Below, one piece after another: positions 15,345 to 26,805 of a stretch of 64,000 bases of DNA (its first letter is position 1; each line of letters begins with the position of its first letter). This DNA comes from RHKX01 sp963823565. GTDB lineage: Bacteria; Actinomycetota; Thermoleophilia; Solirubrobacterales; 70-9. The position numbers and the translations under genes are program-made. The notes beneath the pieces are model-generated. The model was not told where the DNA came from. It saw nothing but the letters and a program-made list of their open reading frames with translations, and ran no database searches. Location: positions 620,001 through 684,000 of the forward strand of contig CAWGLR010000003.1 of assembly GCA_963823565.1 (NCBI GenBank). The letters are read 5' to 3'.

Positions 15345-16586
15345 ATGCCGGACACCCTCGATGCACTGTTCGCCTTTGCGGCGGCCGCCGCGATCGCGTG
15401 GCTGCTCGTCCCGGTCGCCGAGTCGCTCGCCTGGCGGATCGGCGCGATCGACGTCCCCCGCGACCGCTCGCTGCACGTCGCCCCGACGCCGCGCCTCTCC
15501 GGGGCCGCGATCCTCATCGCGGTCGTCGCCTCCGGGCTGATCTTCCTCCCCTGGGACTCGGAGACCAGGGCCATCCTGATCGGCGCCGTCGCGATCGCCG
15601 GGGTCGGGGTGGTCGACGACGTCTACGACCTGCCGGCGCTCGTGAAGCTGGCCGGCCAGATCGGGGCGGCGATCATCCCGGTGGCGGCGGGCGTGACCGT
15701 CGACGTCTTCACGCTCCCGTTCATCGGCGGCGTCGACCCGGCCGCACACACCGTCTTCGACCTGCCGGTGATCGGCGCGGTCGACATCGGCGAGCTCGGG
15801 ACGGTGATCGGGATCGTCGCGATGGCGAACGTCGTCAACCTGATCGACGGCGTCGACGGCCTCGCCGCCGGCGTCTGCCTGATCAGCGCCGCGACTCTGG
15901 CCGCCGTCGCCCTCTCGCTCGAGCGCAGCCCGGCGGGGATCCTCGCGGCGATCACCGCCGGCGGCGCCCTCGGCTTCCTCCGCCACGGTTTCCCGCCCGC
16001 CTCGTCCTTCATGGGGGACACCGGCTCGAACCTGCTCGGATACCTGCTCGGGGTCGCCGCGGTCCAGGGCGCCCTGAAGACGAACGCCGTCGTCGCGCTC
16101 GCGTTCCCGATGCTCGTCCTCGCCGTGCCGATCCTCGACACCGGCTTCGTCATCGCCAAGCGCATCAAGTACCGGCGCCCGATCTACGAGGCCGACGCCT
16201 GGCACTTCCACCACCGGATGGCGGCGATCGGGTTCTCGCAGCGGCGCACGCTCGCCTACCTCTACGGCTGGACGGCGGTGATGGCGGGACTGGCGCTGGC
16301 GCTGCGGTTCGTCCCCTACAGCGACGACCGCGGCAACTTCGACACGTTCTGGACCGCGGTCATGGGGGCGATCTTCCTGCTGGCCGTCGCCGCGAGCTTC
16401 TACGTCATCTACGTGCTCGAGATCCTCAAGCTGCGGCGCTTCCGCTTCCGGCAGGCGGCCGCGAGGGGCGCCGAGCCGCCGCCCGAGGTCGTCGACCGCG
16501 AGGTCGAGCGCGAGCTCGAGACCGGCCGCTTCCGCTCCGTCGACCCCGACACGGGCGAGTTCGAGGGGACCGGGACGAAGAGCTGA
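15345..16586 (+). CDS. MraY/WecA-family undecaprenyl-phosphate sugar-1-phosphate transferase (WecA/TagO-like)
   Basis: 413 residues with about ten membrane helices. The family motifs are all present: IDVPRDRSLHVAPTPRLSG, the catalytic VVDDVYDL, the NVVNLIDGVDGLAAG loop, SFMGDTGSN, and the cytoplasmic DAWHFHHRM histidine loop. Such enzymes load GlcNAc-1-phosphate or a related sugar onto undecaprenyl phosphate, starting teichoic acid, arabinogalactan-linker or O-antigen-type polymers. The His loop resembles WecA/TagO more than MraY. A hydrophilic C-terminal tail of about 60 residues is extra. Neighbour DUF354 and the downstream envelope block fit a wall-polymer role. Confidence 0.9.
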   Translation: MPDTLDALFAFAAAAAIAWLLVPVAESLAWRIGAIDVPRDRSLHVAPTPRLSGAAILIAVVASGLIFLPWDSETRAILIGAVAIAGVGVVDDVYDLPALVKLAGQIGAAIIPVAAGVTVDVFTLPFIGGVDPAAHTVFDLPVIGAVDIGELGTVIGIVAMANVVNLIDGVDGLAAGVCLISAATLAAVALSLERSPAGILAAITAGGALGFLRHGFPPASSFMGDTGSNLLGYLLGVAAVQGALKTNAVVALAFPMLVLAVPILDTGFVIAKRIKYRRPIYEADAWHFHHRMAAIGFSQRRTLAYLYGWTAVMAGLALALRFVPYSDDRGNFDTFWTAVMGAIFLLAVAASFYVIYVLEILKLRRFRFRQAAARGAEPPPEVVDREVERELETGRFRSVDPDTGEFEGTGTKS

Positions 16587-16976
16587 GCGGGGGTTCTTCC
16601 CGGGATCGGCGGAGGCGCCGTTTCCCCGCATGGGAAGTGGCAATTTGCACTACCTCGGGGTGGCCGACTATCGGGTATATTCGCTCGCCCGCATCCCGAG
16701 TCGCCGGCCTGGGAGAGAGTTTTCAGGGGCCGGCACCTCCCAAGCTCGGGCTCCTACGAACTTGGACAGCTCACCCTTCGACAACCCCGAAGACCGCGAC
16801 CCGACCCGTCATCGCCGGCGGCCCGCGCGACGTGAGGAGCCCCGCAGGGACCCCGCGCCGCGCCGCCGCGATGGCTGTCCCGGCCCGCTCGCAGCGCCCG
16901 GCGCGACGGGGAGGTGGAGCCGGGCTCGCCTCCGGCCGCTGACGTGCCGCTGACCGCGCGCCGAAGCGAGATCGAA
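16587..16976 (+). other. Spacer upstream of the ATP synthase operon
   Basis: This 390-base stretch holds no confident gene. It contains a putative promoter at 16645-16682. From about 16762 to 16870 one frame (LDSSPFDNPEDRDP then Arg-rich) has coding-like third positions, and from about 16880 the coding-like frame switches to that of the following membrane protein. That gene may therefore have a longer N-terminus broken by a frameshift, but this is only suggestive. Confidence 0.4.
16645..16682 (+). promoter_or_regulatory. Putative promoter of the ATP synthase operon
   Basis: TTGCAC (16645-16650) is 18 bp from TATCGG (16669-16674), and a better -10-like TATATT follows at 16677-16682. This is the most A/T-rich patch between the wecA-like gene and atp. 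Confidence 0.4.
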
Positions 16977-17351
16977 ATGCTCCAGAACCTCGACATCATC
17001 GCGCTGGTCATCGCCCTGCCGGTGTTCGTGGCGGCCGACCTGCCGCTCGCCGGCTACGCCGCCGCCGCGGCCGCCTGGGTGATCGGCCGCATCGTCATGG
17101 AGCTCGCCGACCGCCGCCGCAAGGAGGCGCTCCGCAACCGGAACCGCAACGCCGCGCTCGGCGTCACCGCCTTCGCGACGATGGGCCGGGTCTGGATCCT
17201 CGCCGGCGCGATCCTGCTCGTCGGCCTGCTCGGCGACCGCGAGGACGGCCTCGCCGCCGCGGTCCTCGGCGCGATCCTCGTGACCTTCCACCTCGCCGCC
17301 CAGTTCGCCGACCACGTCTTCCACCCCGAGACCTCCGGGGGGCTGCGATGA
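16977..17351 (+). CDS. Small membrane protein in the atpI position
   Basis: About 124 residues with four hydrophobic segments (LDIIALVIALPVFVAADLPL, an Ala-rich helix, RVWILAGAILLVGLLG and a last one near AAAVLGAILVTFHLAAQF). It lies directly upstream of atpB with an ATGA overlap, where atpI or another Fo assembly gene normally sits. Its sequence is not clearly AtpI, so the role in c-ring assembly is inferred from position only. The ATG at 16977 is chosen; GTG 16914 would add 21 polar residues. Confidence 0.65.
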   Translation: MLQNLDIIALVIALPVFVAADLPLAGYAAAAAAWVIGRIVMELADRRRKEALRNRNRNAALGVTAFATMGRVWILAGAILLVGLLGDREDGLAAAVLGAILVTFHLAAQFADHVFHPETSGGLR

Positions 17352-18322
17352 GCGACGCGCTCGCCACCACGGCGCCGGTCCCCGGCCAGACGGAGAAGCG
17401 CGAGCGCAAGGGCCTGAGCACGCTCCAGAAGATCGTGATCGCGCTCGCCGGCTACGCGTTGTTGATGATCGCCCTGTTCGTGATCTTCGGCAGCGACGGT
17501 AAGAACGACGAGTTCCAGCCGCAGAACGAGTTCTTCCTCGACCCGTGGATCAGCATCAAGGTCGCGGGGATCGATATGTCGATCAACAAGGCCGTGCTCT
17601 ACATCGTCCTCGCGGCGGTGCTGACCTGCACGGCGATGGTCTGGATCGCCAACCGGATGCAGGCGAAGCCGAACAAGGTGCAGATGGCCGTCGAAGTCGC
17701 CTACGACGTCGTCCGCAAGAACATCACGACGGACAACCTCGACGAGAGCATGGCCCGCAAGTGGTTCCCGTTCCTCGGCACGCTCTTCTTCTTCATCCTC
17801 TTCTCGAACTTCATCGGGCTGGTCCCGCTGCCGACGAACACCGAGCACCCGATCCACGTCTTCGGGCTCGAGATCCCATCGTTCGCGCTCTACGCGGCCA
17901 CCGCGAACATGTCTGTGCCTCTGGTCCTGACGATCATCGTCTGGGTCAGCTATCACGCCGAGGGCGTCCGCAAGCATGGACCGATCAAGTACCTGAAGAC
18001 CTGGCTGCCGGCCGGGATCGAGGACATGCCCGTCGCGTTCAAGGCCTTCGTCTTCGTCGTCGAGGCCATCTCGCACACCGTCCGGCTCGTCTCGCTCTCG
18101 GTGCGACTCTTCGCCAACATCCTGGCCGGCCATCTGCTGCTGCTGTTCATGGGCGGCGGGCTCGCCGTGCTGCTGGGGCTGTCGCTCCTCGGGGTCCTGA
18201 CCTTCCCGATGGCCTTCGCCTTCTACGTCTTCGAGATCGTCATCGTCGCGGGGTTGCAGGCATTCATCTTCGCGATTCTCACTGCAATCTACCTCGGGGG
18301 CGCGACCTCCGAGGGTCACTGA
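17348..18322 (+). CDS. atpB: F1Fo ATP synthase subunit a
   Basis: 324 residues, integral membrane stator of the proton channel. The essential Arg of the penultimate helix is in SLSVRLFANILAGHLL, and the last helices (FAFYVFEIVIVAGLQAFIFA) are typical. A 20-residue polar N-terminus precedes the first helix. The start overlaps the upstream stop (ATGA). The gene is followed by a clear Shine-Dalgarno (AAAAGGAG) for atpE. It is the first classical gene of a complete BEFHAGDC operon. Confidence 0.97.
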   Translation: MSDALATTAPVPGQTEKRERKGLSTLQKIVIALAGYALLMIALFVIFGSDGKNDEFQPQNEFFLDPWISIKVAGIDMSINKAVLYIVLAAVLTCTAMVWIANRMQAKPNKVQMAVEVAYDVVRKNITTDNLDESMARKWFPFLGTLFFFILFSNFIGLVPLPTNTEHPIHVFGLEIPSFALYAATANMSVPLVLTIIVWVSYHAEGVRKHGPIKYLKTWLPAGIEDMPVAFKAFVFVVEAISHTVRLVSLSVRLFANILAGHLLLLFMGGGLAVLLGLSLLGVLTFPMAFAFYVFEIVIVAGLQAFIFAILTAIYLGGATSEGH

Positions 18323-18338
18323 AAAGGAGTCAAATCAA

Positions 18339-18614
18339 ATGGACCTAGTGCTTCTGGCCCAGGCCACCGACACGGTCACCGACACCGGCGTCACCGACGC
18401 CGGCAAGGCGATCGCACTCGGCGTCGGCGCGGGCCTCGGCTCGATCGGCGCCGGCATCGGCATCGGCATCATCTTCGGCAAGGAGATCGAGTCGGTCGCG
18501 CGTCAGCCGGAGATGGCGGACGAGCTGCAGAGCATCCGCTGGCTCGGCTTCGCCCTCACCGAGGCCGTCGCGTTCTACACGTTCATCTTCGGCCTGATCG
18601 CCTTCTTCCTCTAG
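18339..18614 (+). CDS. atpE: F1Fo ATP synthase subunit c
   Basis: 91 residues, two-helix hairpin forming the rotor ring. Helix 1 has the glycine motif GVGAGLGSIGAGIGIGI and helix 2 the ion-binding carboxylate Glu75 in LTEAVAFYTF. The residue after Glu is Ala and no Gln/Ser sodium ligands are seen, which fits proton coupling. The first 20 residues (MDLVLLAQATDTVTDTG) make a longer N-terminus than usual. AAGGAG precedes the ATG by about 8 nt, a strong leadered start suited to high c-subunit output. Confidence 0.97.
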   Translation: MDLVLLAQATDTVTDTGVTDAGKAIALGVGAGLGSIGAGIGIGIIFGKEIESVARQPEMADELQSIRWLGFALTEAVAFYTFIFGLIAFFL

Positions 18615-18618
18615 GCCG

Positions 18619-19206
18619 ATGAGCGCGATCGCCACAATCACCGCGGCGCTTCCGATCGCCGCCGAGGAGGACGCCGGCGGCAGCTTCCTCGTCGAGCCCG
18701 GCATCGGGTTGATGATCTGGACGCTGATCGCGTTCGGCATCACGATGTACGTGCTGAGCAAGTACGCGTTCCCGCGGATCTCCGAGGCGCTCGAGGAGCG
18801 GGCGCAGAAGATCGCCAAGAACATCGAGGAGTCCGAGCGTCAGCGCCAGGAGGCCGACGAGGTCCTCGCCGAGTACCGCGAGCGGCTGAAGGAGGCCCGC
18901 GAGCAGGCCGAGGACATCGTCGCCCGCGCCAAGCGCGCCGGCGACAACGCCCGCAGCGAGGCCACCGACGAGGGTCGCGCCAAGCGCGACGAGCTGATCG
19001 CCGCGGCGCGGAAGGACATCGAGGCCGAGACGCGCCGCTCGCTGGAGCAGATCCGCAAGGAGGTCGCCGACCTGACCGTCCTCGCGACCGAGAAGGTCGC
19101 GCGGAAGACGCTCACCGAGGAGGACCAGAAGCGGCTCGTGGAGGAGGCGCTCAGCGAGGTCGACTTCAGCGCGCTCTCAGGTGAGCCCGCCGGGAGCCGA
19201 GGCTAG
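18619..19206 (+). CDS. atpF: F1Fo ATP synthase subunit b
   Basis: 195 residues. A single N-terminal membrane helix (GIGLMIWTLIAFGITMYVLS) is followed by a long charged coiled coil (ISEALEERAQKIAKNIEESE onward) that forms the peripheral stalk. Only one b gene is present, so the stalk is probably a homodimer. It lies 4 nt after the atpE stop and 9 nt before atpH. Confidence 0.96.
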   Translation: MSAIATITAALPIAAEEDAGGSFLVEPGIGLMIWTLIAFGITMYVLSKYAFPRISEALEERAQKIAKNIEESERQRQEADEVLAEYRERLKEAREQAEDIVARAKRAGDNARSEATDEGRAKRDELIAAARKDIEAETRRSLEQIRKEVADLTVLATEKVARKTLTEEDQKRLVEEALSEVDFSALSGEPAGSRG

Positions 19207-19215
19207 GACGAGCTG

Positions 19216-19749
19216 ATGGAAGAGATCGCCAAGGTCTACAGCGAGGCGTTGTTCGACGTCGCCAAGGAGAAGGGCGAGCTCGACGAGGTGCAGCAGCAGC
19301 TCGGCGAGTTCGCCGACGCGGTCGCCGCCAACCAGGACCTGCAGGTGTTCTTCTTCAGCCCCTACCTCTCCTCAGCGGAGAAGCGGGACGGCATCGCCAA
19401 GGCGATCGAGGGAGGCAACGCCGAGCTGATCAACTTCCTCGAGCTGCTCGCGGAGAAGCATCGGATGCCGGCGCTGTTCCGCATCCGTCAGCGCTTCGAC
19501 GAGCTGTGGGCGGTCGAGAACGACCGGCTCGAGGTGACCGTCACGAGCGCGATCGAGCTCGACCCGAAGGTGGTCGAGTCGATCGGCGCCGAGATCGAGG
19601 AGAAGACCGGCAAGACGATCGAGCTGACGAGCGAGGTCGACGAGTCGATCGTCGGCGGCCTCGTCCTCAGGGTCGGCAACCGCGTGCTCGACGCGAGCAT
19701 CGCCAACCGGCTCGACAAGCTGCGCAGAGAGGTCGCCCAGGCGGCCTGA
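19216..19749 (+). CDS. atpH: F1Fo ATP synthase subunit delta
   Basis: 177 residues. The helical N-terminal domain (KVYSEALFDVAKEKGELDEV) binds the tip of F1, and the C-terminal part ends with the family signature GGLVLRVGNRVLDASIANRLDKL. It is a separate delta and not the b-delta fusion of mycobacteria. It lies between atpF and atpA in the standard order. Confidence 0.96.
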   Translation: MEEIAKVYSEALFDVAKEKGELDEVQQQLGEFADAVAANQDLQVFFFSPYLSSAEKRDGIAKAIEGGNAELINFLELLAEKHRMPALFRIRQRFDELWAVENDRLEVTVTSAIELDPKVVESIGAEIEEKTGKTIELTSEVDESIVGGLVLRVGNRVLDASIANRLDKLRREVAQAA

Positions 19750-19802
19750 CGGGGCACGAACCTCGTTCCAACCAGGACTTCGAAGAAGGAGAACAGAGCC
19801 AC

Positions 19803-21473
<1,671 letters not shown>

Positions 21474-21479
21474 CCGACC

Positions 21480-22412
21480 ATGGCCACGCAGAAGGACGTC
21501 AAGAACCGGATCAGCTCCGTCAAGAACATCCGCAAGATCACGCGGGCGATGGAGATGGTCGCGGCTGCGCGACTGCGGCGGGCGGAGCAGCGCATCGACG
21601 CGATGCGCCCCTACGCCCAGGCGCTGCGCAAGATGACCCAGCAGGTCGCGGAGGCGTCGAAGACGAGCGAGAACCGGGTGCCACTGCTGCAGCGGCACGG
21701 CGAGAAGGCCGAGCGGGTCGGGATCATCCTGGTGACCGGAGACCGCGGCCTCGCGGGCTCGTTCAACAGCCAGATCATCCGCGCCGGGGTGAAGCTGGCC
21801 GAGGAGCAGAGCGCCGAGGGGGCGTCGATCGACTACTACGTCGTCGGCCGCCGCGGCAACTCGACGCTCACCTTCCGCGGCGAGGAGGTCGTCCAGTCCT
21901 TCACCGGCTTCACCGACCGGCCCGCGTTCGCGAACGCGCGCGAGATCGGCGAGGCCGTGACCTCGCGCTACGTCGACGAGGAGCTCGACCGGGTCGAGCT
22001 GATCTACAACCGCTACGTCTCGCCGCTCACCCAGTACGTTCGCCGCCAGACCCTGCTGCCGCTCCAGGAGGCCGAGGTATACGGGGAGGGCATCCCCGAG
22101 GAGACCGACGAGGGCGACAGCGAGCTGGCGGAGGCGCAGAGCCGCTCGGAGTGGATCTACGAGCCGGAGCCGGAGGAGGCGCTGAGCCTGCTCTTCTCCG
22201 AGTACGTGAAGCTGTCGGTCTTCCGCGGGCTGCTCGAGTCGACGGCTTCCGAGCACGGCGCCCGGATGACCGCAATGCGCAGCGCCGCCGACAACGCCGG
22301 CGACATGATCGAGCGGCTGACACTTGAGATGAACCGCGTCCGCCAGGCGGAGATCACCCAGGAGATCCTCGAGGTGGTCGGCGGCGCCGAGGCCCTCGCG
22401 AGCAGCTCTTAG
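21480..22412 (+). CDS. atpG: F1Fo ATP synthase subunit gamma
   Basis: 310 residues, central rotor shaft. The N-terminal coil KNRISSVKNIRKITRAMEMVAAARL and the C-terminal MTAMRSAADNAGDMIERL and EITQEILEVVGGAEAL are conserved. The middle holds a polar insertion (EGIPEETDEGDSELAEAQSRSE), somewhat longer than in E. coli gamma, in a region where actinobacterial gammas often carry extra loops. It starts 6 nt after atpA. Confidence 0.96.
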   Translation: MATQKDVKNRISSVKNIRKITRAMEMVAAARLRRAEQRIDAMRPYAQALRKMTQQVAEASKTSENRVPLLQRHGEKAERVGIILVTGDRGLAGSFNSQIIRAGVKLAEEQSAEGASIDYYVVGRRGNSTLTFRGEEVVQSFTGFTDRPAFANAREIGEAVTSRYVDEELDRVELIYNRYVSPLTQYVRRQTLLPLQEAEVYGEGIPEETDEGDSELAEAQSRSEWIYEPEPEEALSLLFSEYVKLSVFRGLLESTASEHGARMTAMRSAADNAGDMIERLTLEMNRVRQAEITQEILEVVGGAEALASSS

Positions 22413-22441
22413 AGAAGAACGGGCTTAGAAAAGGAGAAAAG

Positions 22442-23971
<1,530 letters not shown>

Positions 23972-23979
23972 GGAGCTGA

Positions 23980-24414
23980 ATGGCCGACGAATCGCACAAG
24001 CTCCAGGCCCAGATCCTCACCCCCGAGGGCAAGGTCTACGAGGGCGAGGCCTTTCAGGTCTCGACCCGGACGACCGTGGGCGAGCTGGGCGTGCGCGCGC
24101 GCCACGCCCCGATGCTCGCCCGCGTCGTCCCGCACGAGCTGCGGATCTACGAGGACCGGTCCGAGTTCGGCACCAACGAGGGCGGGCAGCGGTTCGCCGC
24201 CGCCGAGGGCTGGCTCCAGGTCTTCGCCAACAAGGTGACCCTGCTCGTCGGCGAGGCCGTCGAGCCGGGCTCGCTCGACTCCGGCGACCTGAAGAGCCGG
24301 ATCGAGGACGCCGAGCGCCGGCTCGGGGAGGCCGAGGAGGACTCGGCCCAGTACCGGACCGCTGAGCAGGACAAGGCGCGGGCCGAGGCCTTCCTCGAGA
24401 TGGCGGGCGGCTAA
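23980..24414 (+). CDS. atpC: F1Fo ATP synthase subunit epsilon
   Basis: 144 residues. The N-terminal beta-sandwich (LQAQILTPEGKVYEGEAFQV, GELGVRARHAPMLARV) is typical, followed by two short C-terminal helices (DLKSRIEDAERRLGEAEEDS and AEQDKARAEAFLEMAGG). The region between (RRFAAAEGWLQVFANKVTLL-like) is canonical. It closes the operon; the next gene starts 21 nt later with no obvious terminator. Confidence 0.95.
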   Translation: MADESHKLQAQILTPEGKVYEGEAFQVSTRTTVGELGVRARHAPMLARVVPHELRIYEDRSEFGTNEGGQRFAAAEGWLQVFANKVTLLVGEAVEPGSLDSGDLKSRIEDAERRLGEAEEDSAQYRTAEQDKARAEAFLEMAGG

Positions 24415-24435
24415 AGCGCCGGTCCATCGGCGACG

Positions 24436-25691
24436 ATGACGAGGAACGTCATGTCTTTCCCGTCGATCAGGTCCTCCCTCGCGGCCTCGCTGGCCGTCGC
24501 GCTCGCGGCGGTCGCCACGGGCTGCGGCGGCGAGGACGAGGGCGAGGTCTCGATCTATGCGAACACCGGCCCGAAGGGCGACTCGGCGCTGGTCAAGGGC
24601 GATCCGCAGAGCGGGACCCAGGACCAGCGAGTCCCGGTCACGACCAAGGGGGTGCCTGTCGCGATCTACCAGGAGCCGGTACGAGAGCTGACGGACGGGA
24701 TGCACCTGCGGGCGATCGCCAGCGTGACGCTGACGAAATGCGCGATCACCGACTACATCCCCAATCAGCGCGCCCACACCGCCTGCCAGGGAACCCGGCG
24801 CTACACGTACGACCCGGTGAAGATCGTCACCCGGTTCCGGCTCGTCGGCGGCGATTCCTCGCCCGAGCTCTCGGGGCCCGGGATCGACTTCGGTCCGCCG
24901 CTGACGACGACCTGCACCACCGCGATCCACCACTGCTCGATCGCCCGCGACTTCGAGATCGATTACGACCCGAAGAAGCTCAAGGGCTCCCTCGAGGCGT
25001 CCGACGCCCGCTGGATCGTGCTCGAGGCGACTGCGACCTCCCCGAGGGCCAAGAGCTGCCCCGGGGGGTGCCGTCGAGGTGCAACGTCCTCGCCGTCGAG
25101 ACGCAGAAGGGACAGGCGATGTACTGGGTCCAGTCGGACGCCTCGCTGCCGGAGACGCCCTTCCTTCCCAGCGACCACACCGCGAACGTCAAGAGCCTCG
25201 ACGTCGTCACCAGCCACGGCAACAAGAACGACGTGCGGAAGGTCGTCTACAGCGCCGAGATGGGCCCGGGGGAGCCGATCGACGACATCGTCGGGCGCCA
25301 GGTCGAGGTTGACTCGCTGCTGAAGATCGAGGAGAGCCTGCCGCAGGCTCCCGACATCGCCGGCTATCTGGTCCTCGCCGACAGCCCGACCTCGATCCAC
25401 GGCCGCTACCTGCTCAGCGACTCCTACGACTCGGGCAAGACCGGCAACGACGGCGGCAACTGCGACACCCGCTGCATCCAGGCCCGACCGGCTGTCGCGA
25501 CCTCGATCCAGCAGTGCGACGTCGACGCCGGGCGCCGGTACCTGAACCTGGTCGCCGACGCCTCCAGGGCCGCCGCCAAGAAGGGCGAAAAGGTGAAGAT
25601 CCTGCCCGGCGGCTACCTCAAGGTCACCCGCGGTTACCTCGCCGAGAACAGCATCGACACGGGCGCCGGCGACCGCGGCTGCGACTCCTGA
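24436..25691 (+). pseudogene. Secreted lipoprotein, unknown function, split by a frameshift
   Basis: The first frame (from ATG 24436, or ATG 24451) encodes a lipoprotein signal ending AALAAVATGC-like at a lipobox Cys, then YANTGPKGDS and a Cys-containing middle part. Near 25063-25068 (a run of six G) the coding frame moves to another frame that continues to a TGA at 25691 (GVPSRCNVLAVETQKGQ, DTRCIQARPAV, GDRGCDS). One additional G would join the halves as CPGGVPSRCNV. Total length would be about 418 residues. It is a single-base deletion in a homopolymer, either a true mutation or a sequencing error. I recognise no enzyme family. Confidence 0.72.
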
Positions 25692-25695
25692 GGAC

Positions 25696-25701
25696 TACCC
25701 T
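25696..25701 (+). promoter_or_regulatory. Leaderless -10 box (TACCCT) of the M20 peptidase gene
   Basis: TACCCT lies 6 nt before the ATG at 25708, inside a 16-nt gap after the upstream stop. Confidence 0.55.
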
Positions 25702-25707
25702 CCCCGG

Positions 25708-26805
25708 ATGCAGGAGCGCCTTCTCGCCGAGAAGCTGATCGGCTACGACACCTCGACCCCGGAGGGGATCCAGAACTGCGCCGGGTTCGTCAAGGGCTGG
25801 CTCGAGGCCCGCGACATCCGCACCGCGACGCTCGACGTGCGCGGCCTGCCGATCGTGCTCGCCGAGGTCGGCCCGAAGCAGGGCACCGTAGTCGTCGTCC
25901 ACGGCCACATCGACGTGGTTCCGGGCCGCGAGGGCCAATTCGACCCGCGGGTCGACGGCGACCGGCTGATCGGCCGCGGCGCCTACGACATGAAGGGCGC
26001 CGCCGCGGCGATGATGCTGGCGCTCGCCGACCTGCACGAGGAGGGGAACGTCCGCCTGCGGCTCGCTCTCGTCCCCGACGAGGAGACCGAGGAGGAGTTC
26101 GATCGCGGCAGCGACGTCCTCGTCGACGAGGGCTACGCAGGCGACTTCGCCATCACCGGCGAGCCGACCGACATGCTGATCGGGGTCGCCGCGAAGGGGG
26201 TCCTGGCCCTGCGCATCGAGGTCAGCGGCCGGGCCGCCCACGGCTCGACCCCGTGGGAGGGCGACAACGCGATCGCCAAGGCGTTCTCGGTCTTCCGGGC
26301 CATCGAGTCGCTACCGTTTGCGAGGCAGTCGTCCGAGCTGTTCGACCGCCCCTCCATCAACCTCGGGCGGATCATCGGGGGAGATGCCCTGAACAAAGTG
26401 CCCGACATCTGCACGATCGACGTGGACATCCGCTACCTGCCCGGCCAGGACCCCGACGAGATCCTCGCGCAGGTCGCCGAGCTGCCCGACTGCCGCGCCG
26501 AGGCCATCTTCCGCCGCCCGCCGGTGGAGGTCGACCGCGAGTCGCCCTTCGTCCGCGCCCTCAACGACGCCGCCGCCCCCAACCATGAGGGCGAGGTGAC
26601 CAGCATCGGCCGCGACGGCGCCTCCGACGCCGTCTCGTTCATCCGCGTCGGCACGCCGGCGGTCGAGTTCGGCCCCGTCGGCGGCGGCCATCACGGGCCC
26701 GACGAGTGGGTCTCCCTCTCCTCGCTCGCCTCCTACCGGCGCACCCTCTGCGACTTCGCCCGCACCCTTCCCCGCAATCTGACCGAGACCGGAGCGACGT
26801 CGTGA
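25708..26805 (+). CDS. M20-family metallopeptidase (ArgE/DapE/aminoacylase type)
   Basis: 365 residues, two-zinc amidohydrolase. Ligand motifs are visible: VHGHIDVVPG (His, Asp), GRGAYDMKGA (bridging Asp), PDEETEEE (catalytic Glu and ligand Glu), AITGEPTD, and GGHHGPDEWV (last His). A lid/dimerisation domain is inserted from about residue 175 (VSGRAAHGSTPWEGDNAI). It may deacylate succinyl-diaminopimelate, acetylornithine or a dipeptide; sequence alone does not decide. The stop overlaps the GTG of the LCP gene. Confidence 0.87.
   Translation: MQERLLAEKLIGYDTSTPEGIQNCAGFVKGWLEARDIRTATLDVRGLPIVLAEVGPKQGTVVVVHGHIDVVPGREGQFDPRVDGDRLIGRGAYDMKGAAAAMMLALADLHEEGNVRLRLALVPDEETEEEFDRGSDVLVDEGYAGDFAITGEPTDMLIGVAAKGVLALRIEVSGRAAHGSTPWEGDNAIAKAFSVFRAIESLPFARQSSELFDRPSINLGRIIGGDALNKVPDICTIDVDIRYLPGQDPDEILAQVAELPDCRAEAIFRRPPVEVDRESPFVRALNDAAAPNHEGEVTSIGRDGASDAVSFIRVGTPAVEFGPVGGGHHGPDEWVSLSSLASYRRTLCDFARTLPRNLTETGATS

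Noticed and set aside
14064..16643. Long open frame (about 859 codons) on the minus strand opposite the DUF354 and wecA-like genes
   Set aside because: Composition is dominated by Arg, Asp, Gly and Pro with no motif, while the plus strand has well-conserved families.
16630..16953. Open frame of 107 codons upstream of the atp operon as a gene
   Set aside because: Its first part covers the likely promoter and lacks codon bias; only a middle section looks coding, so it is described as spacer.
18339..18614. Possible sodium-type c-ring
   Set aside because: The Glu of helix 2 is followed by Ala and no Gln/Ser sodium ligands are visible, so proton coupling is the simpler reading.
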